Of a stretch of DNA of 64,000 bases, positions 35,660-45,163 are shown piece by piece. Where the stretch lies: positions 620,001 through 684,000 of the forward strand of contig CAVYDG010000011.1 of NCBI GenBank assembly GCA_963767245.1, read 5' to 3'. The notes under the pieces were generated by a model, which did not search any database, was not told the DNA's origin, and worked only from the letters and a program-made list of their open reading frames with translations. Origin of the DNA: Roseiarcus sp963767245 (lineage in GTDB: Bacteria > Pseudomonadota > Alphaproteobacteria > Rhizobiales > Beijerinckiaceae). How positions within the stretch are numbered: position 1 is the first letter of the stretch; each line of letters opens with the position of its first letter. The translations under genes were made by a program, and so were the position numbers.

Positions 35660-36376
35660 CTACTTCTTGTGAGGCCAGACCACGGCGCTTTTTTCCCAAT
35701 TCTTCCACTGTCGCGCGCGTCTTTCGCGTCGTGAGCCCTTCGGCGCGTGCGCCTGCGCGCTTTTCGCCGCCAGCGCGCCGGTCACCTGCACCCATCCCGA
35801 ATCCGGATCGAACTTCTGGGCATAGCCGCCGCTCAGGACCTCAAACGCGGCATTCGCGTGACTCTTCAGATCGATTGCCTTCGTCGCATGCTGATGCGCA
35901 AACCAATTTGGGGTAACGAAGTCGGTCACGAGAATCGCGCCGATTTTGTAGCCATATTGATCGCTCTCGACCGGATCGGCGACCTCGCCGGCCCAAAAAG
36001 TCCCTTTCGGGTCCTGGTAGGCGCTGTTCAGCCAGGGATCGACAGCCATCTCGCAGAGTTCATGGGTGGCGCCCACGCTGACGCTCTCCTTGGCCGACAC
36101 AATCGTTTTGACGAACACTTTGGAGATCGGCAAACCCTCGTTGGTCAGATCATGATAGGCCAGCGCGTCGGCCTGATCACTGTCGTCCAGGAACACCAGC
36201 CACCAGGCCCCGGAGGCAGGCTTTTTTGATTTGGGAACGAACGTGAACGTCGCCGGGTCCACGCCCCACACCGGCAATAGGTCTTTGTTCCACTGCTGTG
36301 TGAACGCGGGCAACATTTTCTGAACGTCGGCGTCCACGATCGCCGTTGATTCGTTGATGACAGCAAGCTGTGGCAT
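35660..36376 (-). CDS. Conserved hypothetical protein with zincin-like HE motif
   Basis: A 238-residue protein starting MPQLAVINESTAIVDADV. The motif GATHELCEMAVDPW near residue 103 resembles the HExxxxxD motif of a group of putative zinc peptidases (SHELAEAATDP type), with His, Glu and a downstream Asp. It has the associated blocks WWLVFLDDSDQADALAYHD and GEVADPVES. No signal peptide is seen. The C-terminus is basic (GSRRERRARQWKNW). Function beyond possible metallopeptidase is unknown. Confidence 0.62.
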   Translation of the reverse strand: MPQLAVINESTAIVDADVQKMLPAFTQQWNKDLLPVWGVDPATFTFVPKSKKPASGAWWLVFLDDSDQADALAYHDLTNEGLPISKVFVKTIVSAKESVSVGATHELCEMAVDPWLNSAYQDPKGTFWAGEVADPVESDQYGYKIGAILVTDFVTPNWFAHQHATKAIDLKSHANAAFEVLSGGYAQKFDPDSGWVQVTGALAAKSAQAHAPKGSRRERRARQWKNWEKSAVVWPHKK

Positions 36377-36501
36377 TGTTTCCTCCAGCGAATATTGATG
36401 ACCAACAATCGAAAAGCGCGGTCAAACGACTTTGCCCGCAGGAGGTCCCTGCCATATACAATTCTATTGGCCTCCCTCGGCGGCGGTAGCGTGTTGGCGA
36501 C

Positions 36502-36759
36502 ATGTTGTCTGTGACCCCCGTCACAGAACTCTCCTCCCGACGTCCCACGCCCGTGGATGTGGCCGGGAGCGGTCTTGCCGCGGTTTTCATCCCGAATTCG
36601 CCCAACATGTTCTCGGGCTCCGACTTCTTCTTGGCCGCGGACAAGGTGCGGCCGTTGGATGTGCGGCTTGGGAGCGCCCTTAACGGCTTGGAGCAATGCG
36701 GCGCGGGAGGAAGATCGTTCCTCTCCGATTTGTCGCTTGTCGACCCTCGGTTAGCATAG
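36502..36759 (+). pseudogene. C-terminal fragment of a DUF502 membrane protein
   Basis: An 85-codon frame. The stretch VAGSGLAAVFIPNSPNMFSG followed by KVRPLDVRLGSALNGLEQCG matches the C-terminal soluble part of DUF502 (COG2928), where VFVPTTPNPTSG...ED-ALKLIISGG is conserved. The two transmembrane helices of that family are missing upstream. I read it as a 5'-truncated relic. Confidence 0.5.
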
Positions 36760-36818
36760 GGCCCGCCAATCGATACCTTGCTCGATCATTGGCGGAGCGT
36801 GTGGAGACCGGACGGAAC

Positions 36819-38223
36819 GTGAGCAATCCCAGTTCGACCGTTGCGAGGGAAACCAGCTGGGTCAGGTGGCTGCCGGGCCTGGCTGTCTTGCGAAGCTACC
36901 AACCAGCCTGGCTGACGCACGATTTCGTCGCGGGGATGGTCTTGACGACGATGTTGGGCCGGTCGGCATTGCGTACGCAGTCGCGTCGGGCGTCGGCGCC
37001 ATCTACGGCCTGTACGCCACGATCGCCTGTTTGCTGGCCTACGCGGTGTTCGGTCCCAGCCGGATCTTGGTGCTGGGACCCGATTCTTCACTGGCGACGG
37101 TCATATTCGGAGTCGTTTCCCCGCTGTCAGCGGGCGATCCGCAGCGCGCCATCGCGCTGGCCGGCGTGATGGCGATTGTCTCCGGCTTGATCCTTATCGC
37201 CGCCGGGATCGCTCGGCTCGGTTTCGTCACCGAGCTTCTGTCGAAGCCGATCCGTTACGGCTACATGAACGGGATCGCCCTGACCGTCCTGATCAGTCAG
37301 CTACCCAAACTGCTCGGGTTCAAGATCGGCAGCGCCGGGCCTTTGCGCGACCTTTGGGCAATTGGCGGCGCGGTCTTGGCAGGGAAGGTCAATTGGGTTG
37401 AGTTCGCACTGGGGGGCGCCGACCCTTGCAGCGATTTTGCTGGTAAAGAGTCGAAAGCGCTTTCCCGGCATCCTCGTCGCGATGATCGGCGCGACAGCCG
37501 TCTCCTCCTTCTTCGATTTGGCAGGGCGGGCGAACATCTCAGTGCTTGGTTCGCTGCCCCGCGGCCTGCCAACGTTTTCAATCCCCTGGGTTCCATTCGA
37601 CGACCTCGTTCCTCTTGTCATTGGCGGCTTCGCCGTCTCGCTTGTCTCGTTCGCGGACACCAGCGTCCTTTCCCGAACCTACGCTGCGCGAACAGGCTCG
37701 CGCGTCGATCCCAATCAGGAAATGATGGGGCTCGGCGCCGCCAATCTCGCTGCGGGATTGTTCCAGGGGTTTCCAGTCAGCAGCAGTTCCTCTCGCACCC
37801 CGGTCGCCGAGGAGGGGCTATCATGACATCACGCGCTATCCCAATGCCCGCCAACTGTCCGGGCTCGTGTTGTTCCGCTGGGACGCGCCGCTCTTCTTCG
37901 CCAACGCGGAATTGTTCAAGGACCGGGCGCTCGACGCGGTGGCGAAGGCTTCCACCGCCGTGCGATGGTTGGTCGTCGCAGCGGAGCCAGTGACGAGCGT
38001 TGATGTGACCGCGGCTGACGCACTCTTAGAGTTGGAGGAAACGCTCCGCCAAGCCGGGACAAGACTGTGCTTTGCCGAACTCAAAGACCCGGTGAAGGAT
38101 AAGCTGAAGCGGCTTGTAGTATTCAACCAAATCGGCGAACAGTTCTTCTTCGCGACGGTTGGGGCCTCTGTAGACGAATATCATGCGCGCGACTTAACGG
38201 GGGACGCGCCGCAAGAGCATTGA
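36819..38223 (+). pseudogene. SulP-family anion transporter, frameshifted and internally deleted
   Basis: The pieces read in order as a SulP transporter: N-terminus VRWLPGLAVLRSYQPAWL, then GIAYAVASGVGAIYGLYAT, ELLSKPIRYGYMNGIAL, GFPVSSSSSRTPVAE, and finally a STAS domain (GYHDITRYPNARQLSG...FADPLFFANAE-like APLFFANAELFKD; VDVTAADALLELEETL). Frame changes lie at GGG 36956-36958 (one base missing) and at six G 37411-37416 (one extra). At about 37815 the sequence jumps straight from the TPVAE motif to the STAS linker, so roughly 130 residues with the last membrane helices are gone. The product cannot be a working transporter. Confidence 0.82.
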
Positions 38224-38281
38224 TCAATCTGGCGCCGCCTCTCGTTTCTTCGACGGACGCGAGAGGTGACAGTTCCGCTTT

Positions 38282-38340
38282 GACGTTTGGCCGCGCGTCC
38301 GCCTGAGCGAACGCGCGAGCTTCGCGCTCAGCCGAACGTC
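38282..38340. terminator. Long hairpin between convergent genes
   Basis: GACGTTTGGC (38282-38291) pairs with GCCGAACGTC (38331-38340), allowing one G-U, and an inner CTGAGCG/CGCTCAG stem strengthens it. It lies between the STAS remnant and the minus-strand secreted protein gene and may terminate both. Confidence 0.4.
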
Positions 38341-38345
38341 ATAGT

Positions 38346-38768
38346 CTACTGGCAGGCGTCCCAGAAGCCGGCGCGGTAGCTTGGATCGGTGTAATACCAG
38401 CACAGGCCCGGCGCCGGCGGCTGGCCGGCATAGGCGATCGCCGCGCCGGTGGCGAGAACGCCGATCGCCGCGCCGGCCGCGATCGCGCCGCCTGCGCCCC
38501 AGTGATACCAGCCCGGCCGGGCCCACCCGCCGTAGGCGCCGGCGCGATAGACTCCGCCACGATATCCATAGGCGCCGCCGCGATAGCCCGGTCCGTGGCC
38601 ATAGACGTTGCCGCCCGGCCCGCGGTAGACCCCGCCACCGTAGCGCCCATGAACGCCGACGCCCCCATAGGCTCCGTGGCGTACCACGACCGCACCGGCT
38701 TCCGGCGCCGCGAATCCGGACAGCGCAATCGCCAGACAGGCGCTTTTGACCAAAGTCGACCGAACCAT
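38346..38768 (-). CDS. Secreted Gly/Tyr-rich protein with GLCWYYTD...GFWDAC tail
   Basis: A 140-residue exported protein of unknown function. Signal peptide MVRSTLVKSACLAIALSGFA...AGA, then a Gly/Tyr-rich region (YGGVGVHGRYGGGVYRGPGG), a hydrophobic glycine-zipper-like segment GGAIAAGAAIGVLATGAAIA, and the tail PAPGLCWYYTD...GFWDACQ. The two tail Cys may pair. The ATG at 38768 has AGGAGA upstream. The same tail and zipper occur in the protein at 50321-50893, so they are paralogues. Envelope location is likely. Confidence 0.75.
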   Translation of the reverse strand: MVRSTLVKSACLAIALSGFAAPEAGAVVVRHGAYGGVGVHGRYGGGVYRGPGGNVYGHGPGYRGGAYGYRGGVYRAGAYGGWARPGWYHWGAGGAIAAGAAIGVLATGAAIAYAGQPPAPGLCWYYTDPSYRAGFWDACQ

Positions 38769-39043
38769 AGCTTTTCTCCTCGCTCGCGTCCGCACGCTCC
38801 AACCAGACAGCGGCTTATGGCACAAAACCGGCGTCGAGGCGAAGGCCGGGACGCGCCAATGTTAACGCGGCTTTTCGACCCGCTGGAAAGCTCGCGCCGT
38901 CGACTGCGCCGTTATGCGACGGGATAGGAACGCAGTCAGGGGGCCTGGAGTTCCCTCGCGAGGGGCGGCAGGCGATTGGAGGGAAGCCATAAGTCCGTTG
39001 AGCCACCGTTTGGGCGGCCCGAGAACGGCGGCGAGCGCAGAAT

Positions 39044-41605
39044 TCAGGATTCTTGCGCCTGTCGAGCGGAGCGGGCGCGTGGTGGCGACCGCCCGGTTTT
39101 CGGCGCGGCCGCCGTCTCGCCCCGGACCGAGGCGGCCTTGAATACGCGCTCGATTGCGTCGGCCAACTGCTTTTGGCCGAAGGGCTTGGCCAGGCGGATG
39201 AATTCTGCCCCCTCGCCGGTGGGGAGCTCGGCGTAGCCGGAGGCGAGCACGATCGGCAAATCGGCCCGTTCCGCGGCAACCTTTTGCGCCAGCTCAGCGC
39301 CAGTCATGCCCGGCATCGAATGATCGGTGATCAACAGGTCGATCGGCTCGGGGCCGCCCAGCGCCAGCAGAGCGCCCGGACCGCTGCTCGCCTTGATGAC
39401 TTTGTGGCCCAGGTCCTCGAGCATCGCCACGAGGTTGAGCAATATCAGCGGATCGTCCTCAACCGCCACGATGGTCAGCGGCCTCGAAGGCGCGCCAACG
39501 GTGACTGCCTCATCGACCGTCGTCGCAGCGGCATGTCTAGAGGCGACCGGCAGCCAGAGCTCCACCTCCGTGCCGGCGCCCACGCGGCTCCTGAGTCGCA
39601 GAGTTCCGCCCGATTGCGCCGCGAGACCCTGAACCATCGCCAGACCGAGGCCAGTCCCTTTGCCCACGCCCTTGGTGGTGAAGAAGGGCTCAGTGGCGCG
39701 AGCCAAGGTCTCTTCACTCATTCCTTCGCCCTGATCGGCGACAGTGAGGCGGATATAGTCGCCACGCGCCAGATCCGGATCGGATTGACCAACGCTCCTG
39801 GGCGCGGCGGTCAAAGTGATCGTTCCGCCGCGAGGCATCGCATCGCGCGCATTGATGATGACGTTCATCAGCGCCGATTCGAGCTGAGCGCGATCCGTTT
39901 CCGCAAGCGGGAGGCGGGGAGCAAATTCGGTGCGCAGGGTGAACAAGGATCCCAGGGATTGGTGCAGAAGGGGCTCGATGTTCACCACCAGGCCCGCGAG
40001 ATCGATCGGCTCCCGGTTCAATTCCTGGCGCCGGGCGAACGTCAACATGCGCTGGGTGAGCATCGCGCCCCGCTGTGCGCCCTGGATGGCGTTGCCGATG
40101 AGCCGGTTGATCTGCGGGTCGTCGGGCAGGCGTTTCCGGACGAGTTCGAGACTGCCGAGAACAGCCATCAGGAGATTGTTGAAATCGTGGGCGATGCCTC
40201 CGGTAAGCCGGCCAATGGCTTCCAGCTTTTGCGATTGGTAAAGCGCCTCGCGCGTGCGCTCCAACGCCCGCCGCGCCTCCTCCCGCTCGGTGATGTCGCG
40301 GGTGATTTTGGCGAAACCGATCACCTTGCCGTCCGCGCCGCGGATCGCGTCTATGATCACGTGGGCGCGAAACCGCGTGCCGTCCTTTCGGATGCGCCAG
40401 CCTTCAGTCTCGAATCGGCCTTCGCGCGTTGCCGTCTCGAGCCCTCGCTGCGGCGCCCCCGCGGCCCGATCCTCTTCACTGTAGAATTTCGAGAAATGCT
40501 TTCCGACGATCTCCTCGGGCGCATACCCCTTGATCCGTTGCGCGCCGGGATTCCAGCTGCTCACTATTCCGTCGGGATCGAGCATGAAGATCGCGTAGTC
40601 GGTGACGCCGCTTACCAGCAGGCGGAACTGCGTTTCGCTGCGACTGGCCGCCGCGATCTCGCGCAGGCGCGCCTCGCTCTCCCGGCTGGCGGCCTCCGCC
40701 GTCGCCCGTTCGGTGACGTCGGCGCCCTGGACGAAAATGCCGTTGACCACGCCGGTTTGGTCCTTGATCGGCTGATAAACGAAGTCGATGAGATGCTGGC
40801 GCGGGGGACTGTCCGGGCTCGGCTGGAGGGTGATCGCGGCGCCGAAGGACGAATACGCCTCGCCGGACTTGAAAACATTGTCGAGCCGTTCGAAAAACCC
40901 CTGACCTTCGAGATCCGGGAACAGCGCGCGAACGGGGCGGCCAATCAGGTCGCTGCGCCCCACGAGCTTGATGTAGGCCGGATTGGCCAGCTCGAAGACA
41001 TGGTCAGCCCCGCGAAGCACCGCCACGAAACCGGGCGCCTGCTGGAACAGTTGGGCCATATGCTCGATATCTTCAGTCGCTCGGCGGCGTGAAAGAACCT
41101 GCTCGGTTGTTTCGGTGCAGACCACGAGCACGCCGCCAATGCCATTGGGCGCGGCTTCGTCGTCGATCGGTCCGTAACTGTATGTCCAGTAGACCTCCTC
41201 GAGCCGGCCGTTCCGGGTGATGGGGACCAGGGCGTTTTCCTGCCAGGTGGCGCCGCCCCCGGTCATGACCTGGTCGACCTGAGGCCCAATGATGGGCCAG
41301 ATTTCCGCCCATACCTCGCGCCCAGGCCGGCCAAGCGAACCGGGATGCCGTTCGGGACCGATCGAGCGCCGATATGCGTCGTTGTAGAAGCACAAGAGGT
41401 CAGGCCCCCACCAGATGTACATCGGGTGCCCGGTGTTGAGCAGCACGCGGATTGCGGTGCGTAACGGCTGCGGCCAGCTCTCCGGAGAGCCGAGAGGCGA
41501 ACGGCTCCAGTCATGGGCTCGGATGAGTGCGCCCATTTCGCCGCCGCCATTCAGGAACGCCAGGCTGGAGGATAGCGCTTCCGCATTCTGACGCGTTTCA
41601 ACCAT
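39044..41605 (-). CDS. PAS-domain hybrid sensor histidine kinase/response regulator
   Basis: An 853-residue cytoplasmic sensor with no clear membrane helices. An N-terminal PAS/GAF-like region (SRSPLGSPESWPQPLRTA, common in light or redox kinases) is followed by at least two further PAS domains; one has GIVSSWNPGAQRIKGYAPEE near residue 350 with a PAC tail. The HisKA box GGIAHDFNNLLMAVLGSLE holds the phospho-His near 472. The HATPase has GKGTGLGLAMVQG. A receiver domain (VAVEDDPLILLN, LLITDHSMPGMTG with phospho-Asp near 760) closes the protein. Signal and output are unknown; it may form a self-contained phosphorelay. Confidence 0.9.
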   Translation of the reverse strand: MVETRQNAEALSSSLAFLNGGGEMGALIRAHDWSRSPLGSPESWPQPLRTAIRVLLNTGHPMYIWWGPDLLCFYNDAYRRSIGPERHPGSLGRPGREVWAEIWPIIGPQVDQVMTGGGATWQENALVPITRNGRLEEVYWTYSYGPIDDEAAPNGIGGVLVVCTETTEQVLSRRRATEDIEHMAQLFQQAPGFVAVLRGADHVFELANPAYIKLVGRSDLIGRPVRALFPDLEGQGFFERLDNVFKSGEAYSSFGAAITLQPSPDSPPRQHLIDFVYQPIKDQTGVVNGIFVQGADVTERATAEAASRESEARLREIAAASRSETQFRLLVSGVTDYAIFMLDPDGIVSSWNPGAQRIKGYAPEEIVGKHFSKFYSEEDRAAGAPQRGLETATREGRFETEGWRIRKDGTRFRAHVIIDAIRGADGKVIGFAKITRDITEREEARRALERTREALYQSQKLEAIGRLTGGIAHDFNNLLMAVLGSLELVRKRLPDDPQINRLIGNAIQGAQRGAMLTQRMLTFARRQELNREPIDLAGLVVNIEPLLHQSLGSLFTLRTEFAPRLPLAETDRAQLESALMNVIINARDAMPRGGTITLTAAPRSVGQSDPDLARGDYIRLTVADQGEGMSEETLARATEPFFTTKGVGKGTGLGLAMVQGLAAQSGGTLRLRSRVGAGTEVELWLPVASRHAAATTVDEAVTVGAPSRPLTIVAVEDDPLILLNLVAMLEDLGHKVIKASSGPGALLALGGPEPIDLLITDHSMPGMTGAELAQKVAAERADLPIVLASGYAELPTGEGAEFIRLAKPFGQKQLADAIERVFKAASVRGETAAAPKTGRSPPRARSARQAQES

Positions 41606-41697
41606 CTACCATTCCGGTCGCCTTTGTCGCGAACGATACGTAGGGCGCGACCGCGTCGAAAGCGAGTCGACCGCAGGCGCACCCGCATCCCCCTCGC

Positions 41698-43173
41698 TCA
41701 GAATGTGAAGGCGTAGACCTTGCCGCCGCCGGTGACGAAGAGGCGGCCGTCGGCGGCGATCAGGGTCTGAAAGCTGGTCGTGCCCAGCAAGGGTTGCGGC
41801 GGGCCGAGAAGCTCGCCGGTGTCGCCCCGGTAGGCGTAGATCCGGTCGCCGCCGTTGGCGCCAAGAGCAAATACGATCGGATTCGAGCGTCCATCGGTGG
41901 TGGTGACGATCGGGCCGCCGAGGTGGCTGACGACCTTGTTGCACCAGGCGGTCGAGATCGTCGGCGCCGGATCGGCGCTTATCTTCAAAACGAGAAGCCC
42001 CTTCCCCGGCGGATCGGCCGGACAATTCGCGCCATCGACTTGAAGCGCGACAAAGACGCTGTCGCCAGCGCCCCAGACGGCCGGGGACGCGATCGCTCGC
42101 GCCGGGGTCACATGGGCGCTTGCGAGCTCGCCGCCGATGCCGCCGAGGTTGTCGCGGTCGATGAGATAGGCCTTGCCGTCTTTGCCGATGGCGAGAATCA
42201 GTTTGCGCATGCCCTTGGCGCTCGGGACGTCGAGGGGAATTGGCGCCGTGCCGCCGAGATCGAGATCGTGTGCGTCGAGGTCTTTCCAGTCCGACGGGGC
42301 GAAATAGTCGCGCTCGGCGACCGGGCGGGCGAGGTCGGCGCCGAAGCGCAGCACGGCTTCGCCATCGCCCCAGTCCTTGACCCCCATGGTGTTACCGGTC
42401 GCGGCGAACAGCGACTTTCCGTCGCTGGTGACCCCGCCCTGCGCCCAGATGCCGCCCGCTCTCGCGCGGGTCGAGAAGCTCACCGCCTTGCCCGGCTCCG
42501 CAGTCGAAAAGCCGACGACCATTCCATGATAGAGGCCGCAATCGCCGGCGAGACCGCTGAAGGGCACAAAGACTCGGCCGCCGAACAGCGCCAGCGCGCT
42601 GCGCTGGTTCTGCACCATCGGGTCGAACCTGCCGCCGAGCGCCGCCGCCACGTCGACCGGCCAGCCGGTCTCGACCGATCCGTCGGCGAGCGAAAGCGCG
42701 AAGACTTCATGCGCCGGACGATTGTCGCGCATGACCATCGCGTCGAGATAAAGGGTCGCGCGCGTTTTATCGATGACTGGCGTGCCGGTCACGCCGAGCG
42801 GCCAGATATTGCCGCATCGGAACCCCGCGGCCAGCGTCGCCGGCTCGCCGAGCTTCCGCATCCATTTCTGCGCTCCGGTCTTCTCGTCGAACGCGTAGAC
42901 TTCGTCCGCCTCGGTCGCCACGATCAATTCACCCGCGCCGGTTTTGGGATCGCGCCACAAGAGCGGCTGCGCGTAGACATCGCCCTGATAGGCCGCGTTG
43001 AATGTGAGGTCGGGACGCAAGCCCCGCGCGCGCTCAAAGGTGAGGCCGGGCATGACATACATGCCGGAGCGATCGGGCGCGTTGTGATAGGTGAGGATCT
43101 GCGAATCGGCGGCGGCCGGAACGGAACCGGCCAGCGCGGCGGCGAGCGCGCCGGCGAGCATCTTGATAAGCAT
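41698..43173 (-). CDS. Exported PQQ-like beta-propeller protein
   Basis: A 491-residue periplasmic protein. Signal peptide MLIKMLAGALAAALAGSVPAAA. The rest is a PQQ/BamB-type propeller: repeated blades such as GELIVATEADEVYAFDEKTG, KLILAIGKDGKAYLIDRDN, RIYAYRGDTGELLG and LFVTGGGKVYAF. No cytochrome c motif and no clear PQQ-dehydrogenase active-site Asp pair were seen, so it is more likely a binding or scaffold propeller than an alcohol dehydrogenase. Two Cys pairs (FRCGNIW, GDCGLYH) are present. It is followed downstream by the kinase and preceded by the epimerase on the same strand. Confidence 0.72.
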   Translation of the reverse strand: MLIKMLAGALAAALAGSVPAAADSQILTYHNAPDRSGMYVMPGLTFERARGLRPDLTFNAAYQGDVYAQPLLWRDPKTGAGELIVATEADEVYAFDEKTGAQKWMRKLGEPATLAAGFRCGNIWPLGVTGTPVIDKTRATLYLDAMVMRDNRPAHEVFALSLADGSVETGWPVDVAAALGGRFDPMVQNQRSALALFGGRVFVPFSGLAGDCGLYHGMVVGFSTAEPGKAVSFSTRARAGGIWAQGGVTSDGKSLFAATGNTMGVKDWGDGEAVLRFGADLARPVAERDYFAPSDWKDLDAHDLDLGGTAPIPLDVPSAKGMRKLILAIGKDGKAYLIDRDNLGGIGGELASAHVTPARAIASPAVWGAGDSVFVALQVDGANCPADPPGKGLLVLKISADPAPTISTAWCNKVVSHLGGPIVTTTDGRSNPIVFALGANGGDRIYAYRGDTGELLGPPQPLLGTTSFQTLIAADGRLFVTGGGKVYAFTF

Positions 43174-43257
43174 TTTGGCCCTGCGAGCGGCGCCACGCGG
43201 GCCGCGCGGCCATTAACTGCGCGGCGCGCGAAAGGGCAAGCGGATGCGCCGCTGCCC

Positions 43258-44154
43258 TCAGTGGGCCGTGACGCGCAGTTGCTCGAGATCCGCGATCAAC
43301 CCGGGGCCGGTCGGTCTCCACCCCAGCTTTTTCCGTGTCTCTTCGCTCGAGGCGGGCATGTCGCGGCTCGCGAGATGAGCAAGCCAGCCGAAATAGGCCG
43401 GCGCCTCGTCCGGCCCGATGGACTTGACGGGGAGCGTCAGCCGCCGGCCAATGGTCTCGGCGATGTCGCGCGCCGCGACGCCTTCCTCGGCGACCGCGTT
43501 ATAGACCGCGTCCCTTTCTGCCTTCTCGATAGCGAGCCGGTAGAGCCGCGCGACGTCCAGCACATGCGCGGCGGGCCATCGGTTGCGGCCGTCCCCGACA
43601 TAGGCGAACACGCGCTTTTCCCGAGCAATCATGATCCATGGGCTGATCAGGCCCTGCCGCTCTGGATCGTGGACCTGAGGCAGGCGCACGATGGATACCT
43701 TGACCCCGCTCTTGGCGAAGTCGGCGGCGGCTTCTTCGGACGCGGCGCGGGGGAAGTCGCTCGAAGCAACCCTCGGCGCGTCCTCCCTTGCATGTTCGCC
43801 GGGCGGGACCTTGGCGATCGCGGTCCCCGAGGTGACGACGAGCGGCCGGCCGGAGCCGGCGAGAACCGAGCCGAGCGTACGGATCACCCGTCGATCGGTC
43901 TCGCAATTGGCCATGAACTGCGAGAAATCGTGATTGAACGCGAGGTGGACGACGCCGTCGGAGCGCGCCGCGCCGTCCTTGAGGCTGTCCGGATCGTCGA
44001 TCGATCCGCGATAGACTTCGGCGCCGGCGGCGGCGAGCGCCGGCGCCTTGTCGTCCGAACGGCAGACGCCGATGACCTGATGGCCGGCCGCGATCAGTTC
44101 CTTGACCAGGGCCGAGCCGATGAATCCGGTCGCGCCGGTGACAAATACACGCAT
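43258..44154 (-). CDS. NAD(P)-dependent epimerase/SDR-like oxidoreductase
   Basis: A 298-residue extended/atypical SDR. The cofactor motif VTGATGFIGSALVKEL is at residues 5-20. It has GVVHLAFNHDFSQF and LVVTSGTAIA, typical of NAD-dependent epimerase-like proteins annotated in solvent- or stress-responsive loci; the usual YxxxK is not obvious, so the catalytic competence is unclear. The ATG at 44154 has GGAGA upstream. It diverges from a HTH regulator 119 bp away, which probably controls it. Confidence 0.8.
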   Translation of the reverse strand: MRVFVTGATGFIGSALVKELIAAGHQVIGVCRSDDKAPALAAAGAEVYRGSIDDPDSLKDGAARSDGVVHLAFNHDFSQFMANCETDRRVIRTLGSVLAGSGRPLVVTSGTAIAKVPPGEHAREDAPRVASSDFPRAASEEAAADFAKSGVKVSIVRLPQVHDPERQGLISPWIMIAREKRVFAYVGDGRNRWPAAHVLDVARLYRLAIEKAERDAVYNAVAEEGVAARDIAETIGRRLTLPVKSIGPDEAPAYFGWLAHLASRDMPASSEETRKKLGWRPTGPGLIADLEQLRVTAH

Positions 44155-44273
44155 GAGCAGGTCTCCAGTCTTTTCAGGAAAATTCCCCTGAATTGAATTT
44201 GCTGGAGACAAACTTGGGCTGCGATGCTATTGTAGTAAAGTAGTGAGCTTATCCTATTAAGGCGGCTAACAGG
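44155..44273. promoter_or_regulatory. Divergent promoter region between epimerase and HTH regulator
   Basis: The 119-bp gap is clearly AT-richer than the surroundings (for example TATTGTAGTAAAGTAG at 44229-44244). With both starts pointing outward it must hold both promoters and probably the regulator's operator. No exact palindrome was found. Confidence 0.5.
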
Positions 44274-45097
44274 ATGGACGCGCGCGTTACGCGAGAGAAC
44301 AGGCTCGGGAACTATCTGACGGACCGCCGCAGGTCGATCCGGCCTCGTTCGGCTTGCCGGCCGAGCGTCGCCGCACTCCCGGCCTGCGCCGCGAGGAAGT
44401 GGCGCAGCGGGCCAACATCAGTCCGACCTGGTACAAGTGGCTCGAGCAGGGCAGGGGCGGCGCGCCTTCGGCCGACGTGCTCGACCGCATCTCACGCGCG
44501 CTCATGCTGACCGATGTCGAGCGCGAGCACGTCTTTCTGGTCGGGCTTGGCCGGCCGCCCGAGGCGCGCTACGACGCGGCGCGTGGCGTCACCCCGCGGC
44601 TGCAACGCGTGCTCGACGCGCTCGACCCCAGTCCCGCCGTGATCCGCACCGCGATCTGGGACGTCGTCGCCTGGAACGGGGCGGCGATCGTGATATTCGG
44701 CGACTATGGATCGGCGGCGCCGGAGCAGCGCAACATCCTGCGGTACTTCTTCCTCGACCCGCGCGCCCGGGCAGCGCAGTACGACTGGGAGAGCGTGGCG
44801 CGGTTCGTGCTCGGCGCTTTCCGGGGCGACGCCGCGCGCGCCGGCGCCGCGGCCGAGGTTGCGCCGCTCGTCGACGAACTCTGCCGCCTCAGTCCGGAGT
44901 TCAAGGCGATGTGGCGCGACAATGACATCAGCGGCCACCATCACGAGGCTGTGAAGCACATCAAGCACCCAACGCTCGGCCCGCTCGCGATCGAATATTC
45001 CGCCTTCGCGGTCGATGGCCGTACCGATCTGACCATGGTGGTCTATAATCCGGCGACGCCCGACGACGCCGGACGGATCAAGTCGCTGCTGAGCTGA
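44274..45097 (+). pseudogene. HTH transcriptional regulator with MmyB-like ligand domain, frameshifted near its start
   Basis: An XRE-type regulator of about 275 residues. The HTH is RRRTPGLRREEVAQRANISP and TWYKWLEQGRGG, the hallmark of the MmyB-like family, followed by the C-terminal MmyB ligand-binding domain (PSPAVIRTAIWDVVAWNGAA). The natural N-terminus MDARVTRENRLGNYLTDRRR starts at ATG 44274, but one base is missing near 44331-44335 before DPASFGLPAE. As assembled the main frame could start only at 44354. It is divergent from the epimerase, as usual for this family, where the regulator often represses its neighbour. Confidence 0.83.
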
Positions 45098-45163
45098 CAG
45101 GGCGCCGCCGAGAACGGGCGGCCCGACCATATGCGCAGGCCGCCGCCGCCCGCCCGTTTCCGT

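Noticed and set aside
39053..41092. 679-codon plus-strand open frame
   Set aside because: Antisense of the hybrid kinase; no motifs and Arg-rich, a normal effect of high GC.
41794..44196. 800-codon plus-strand open frame
   Set aside because: It is the antisense of the propeller and epimerase genes; Arg/Gly-rich composition without domains, while the minus strand has clear family motifs.
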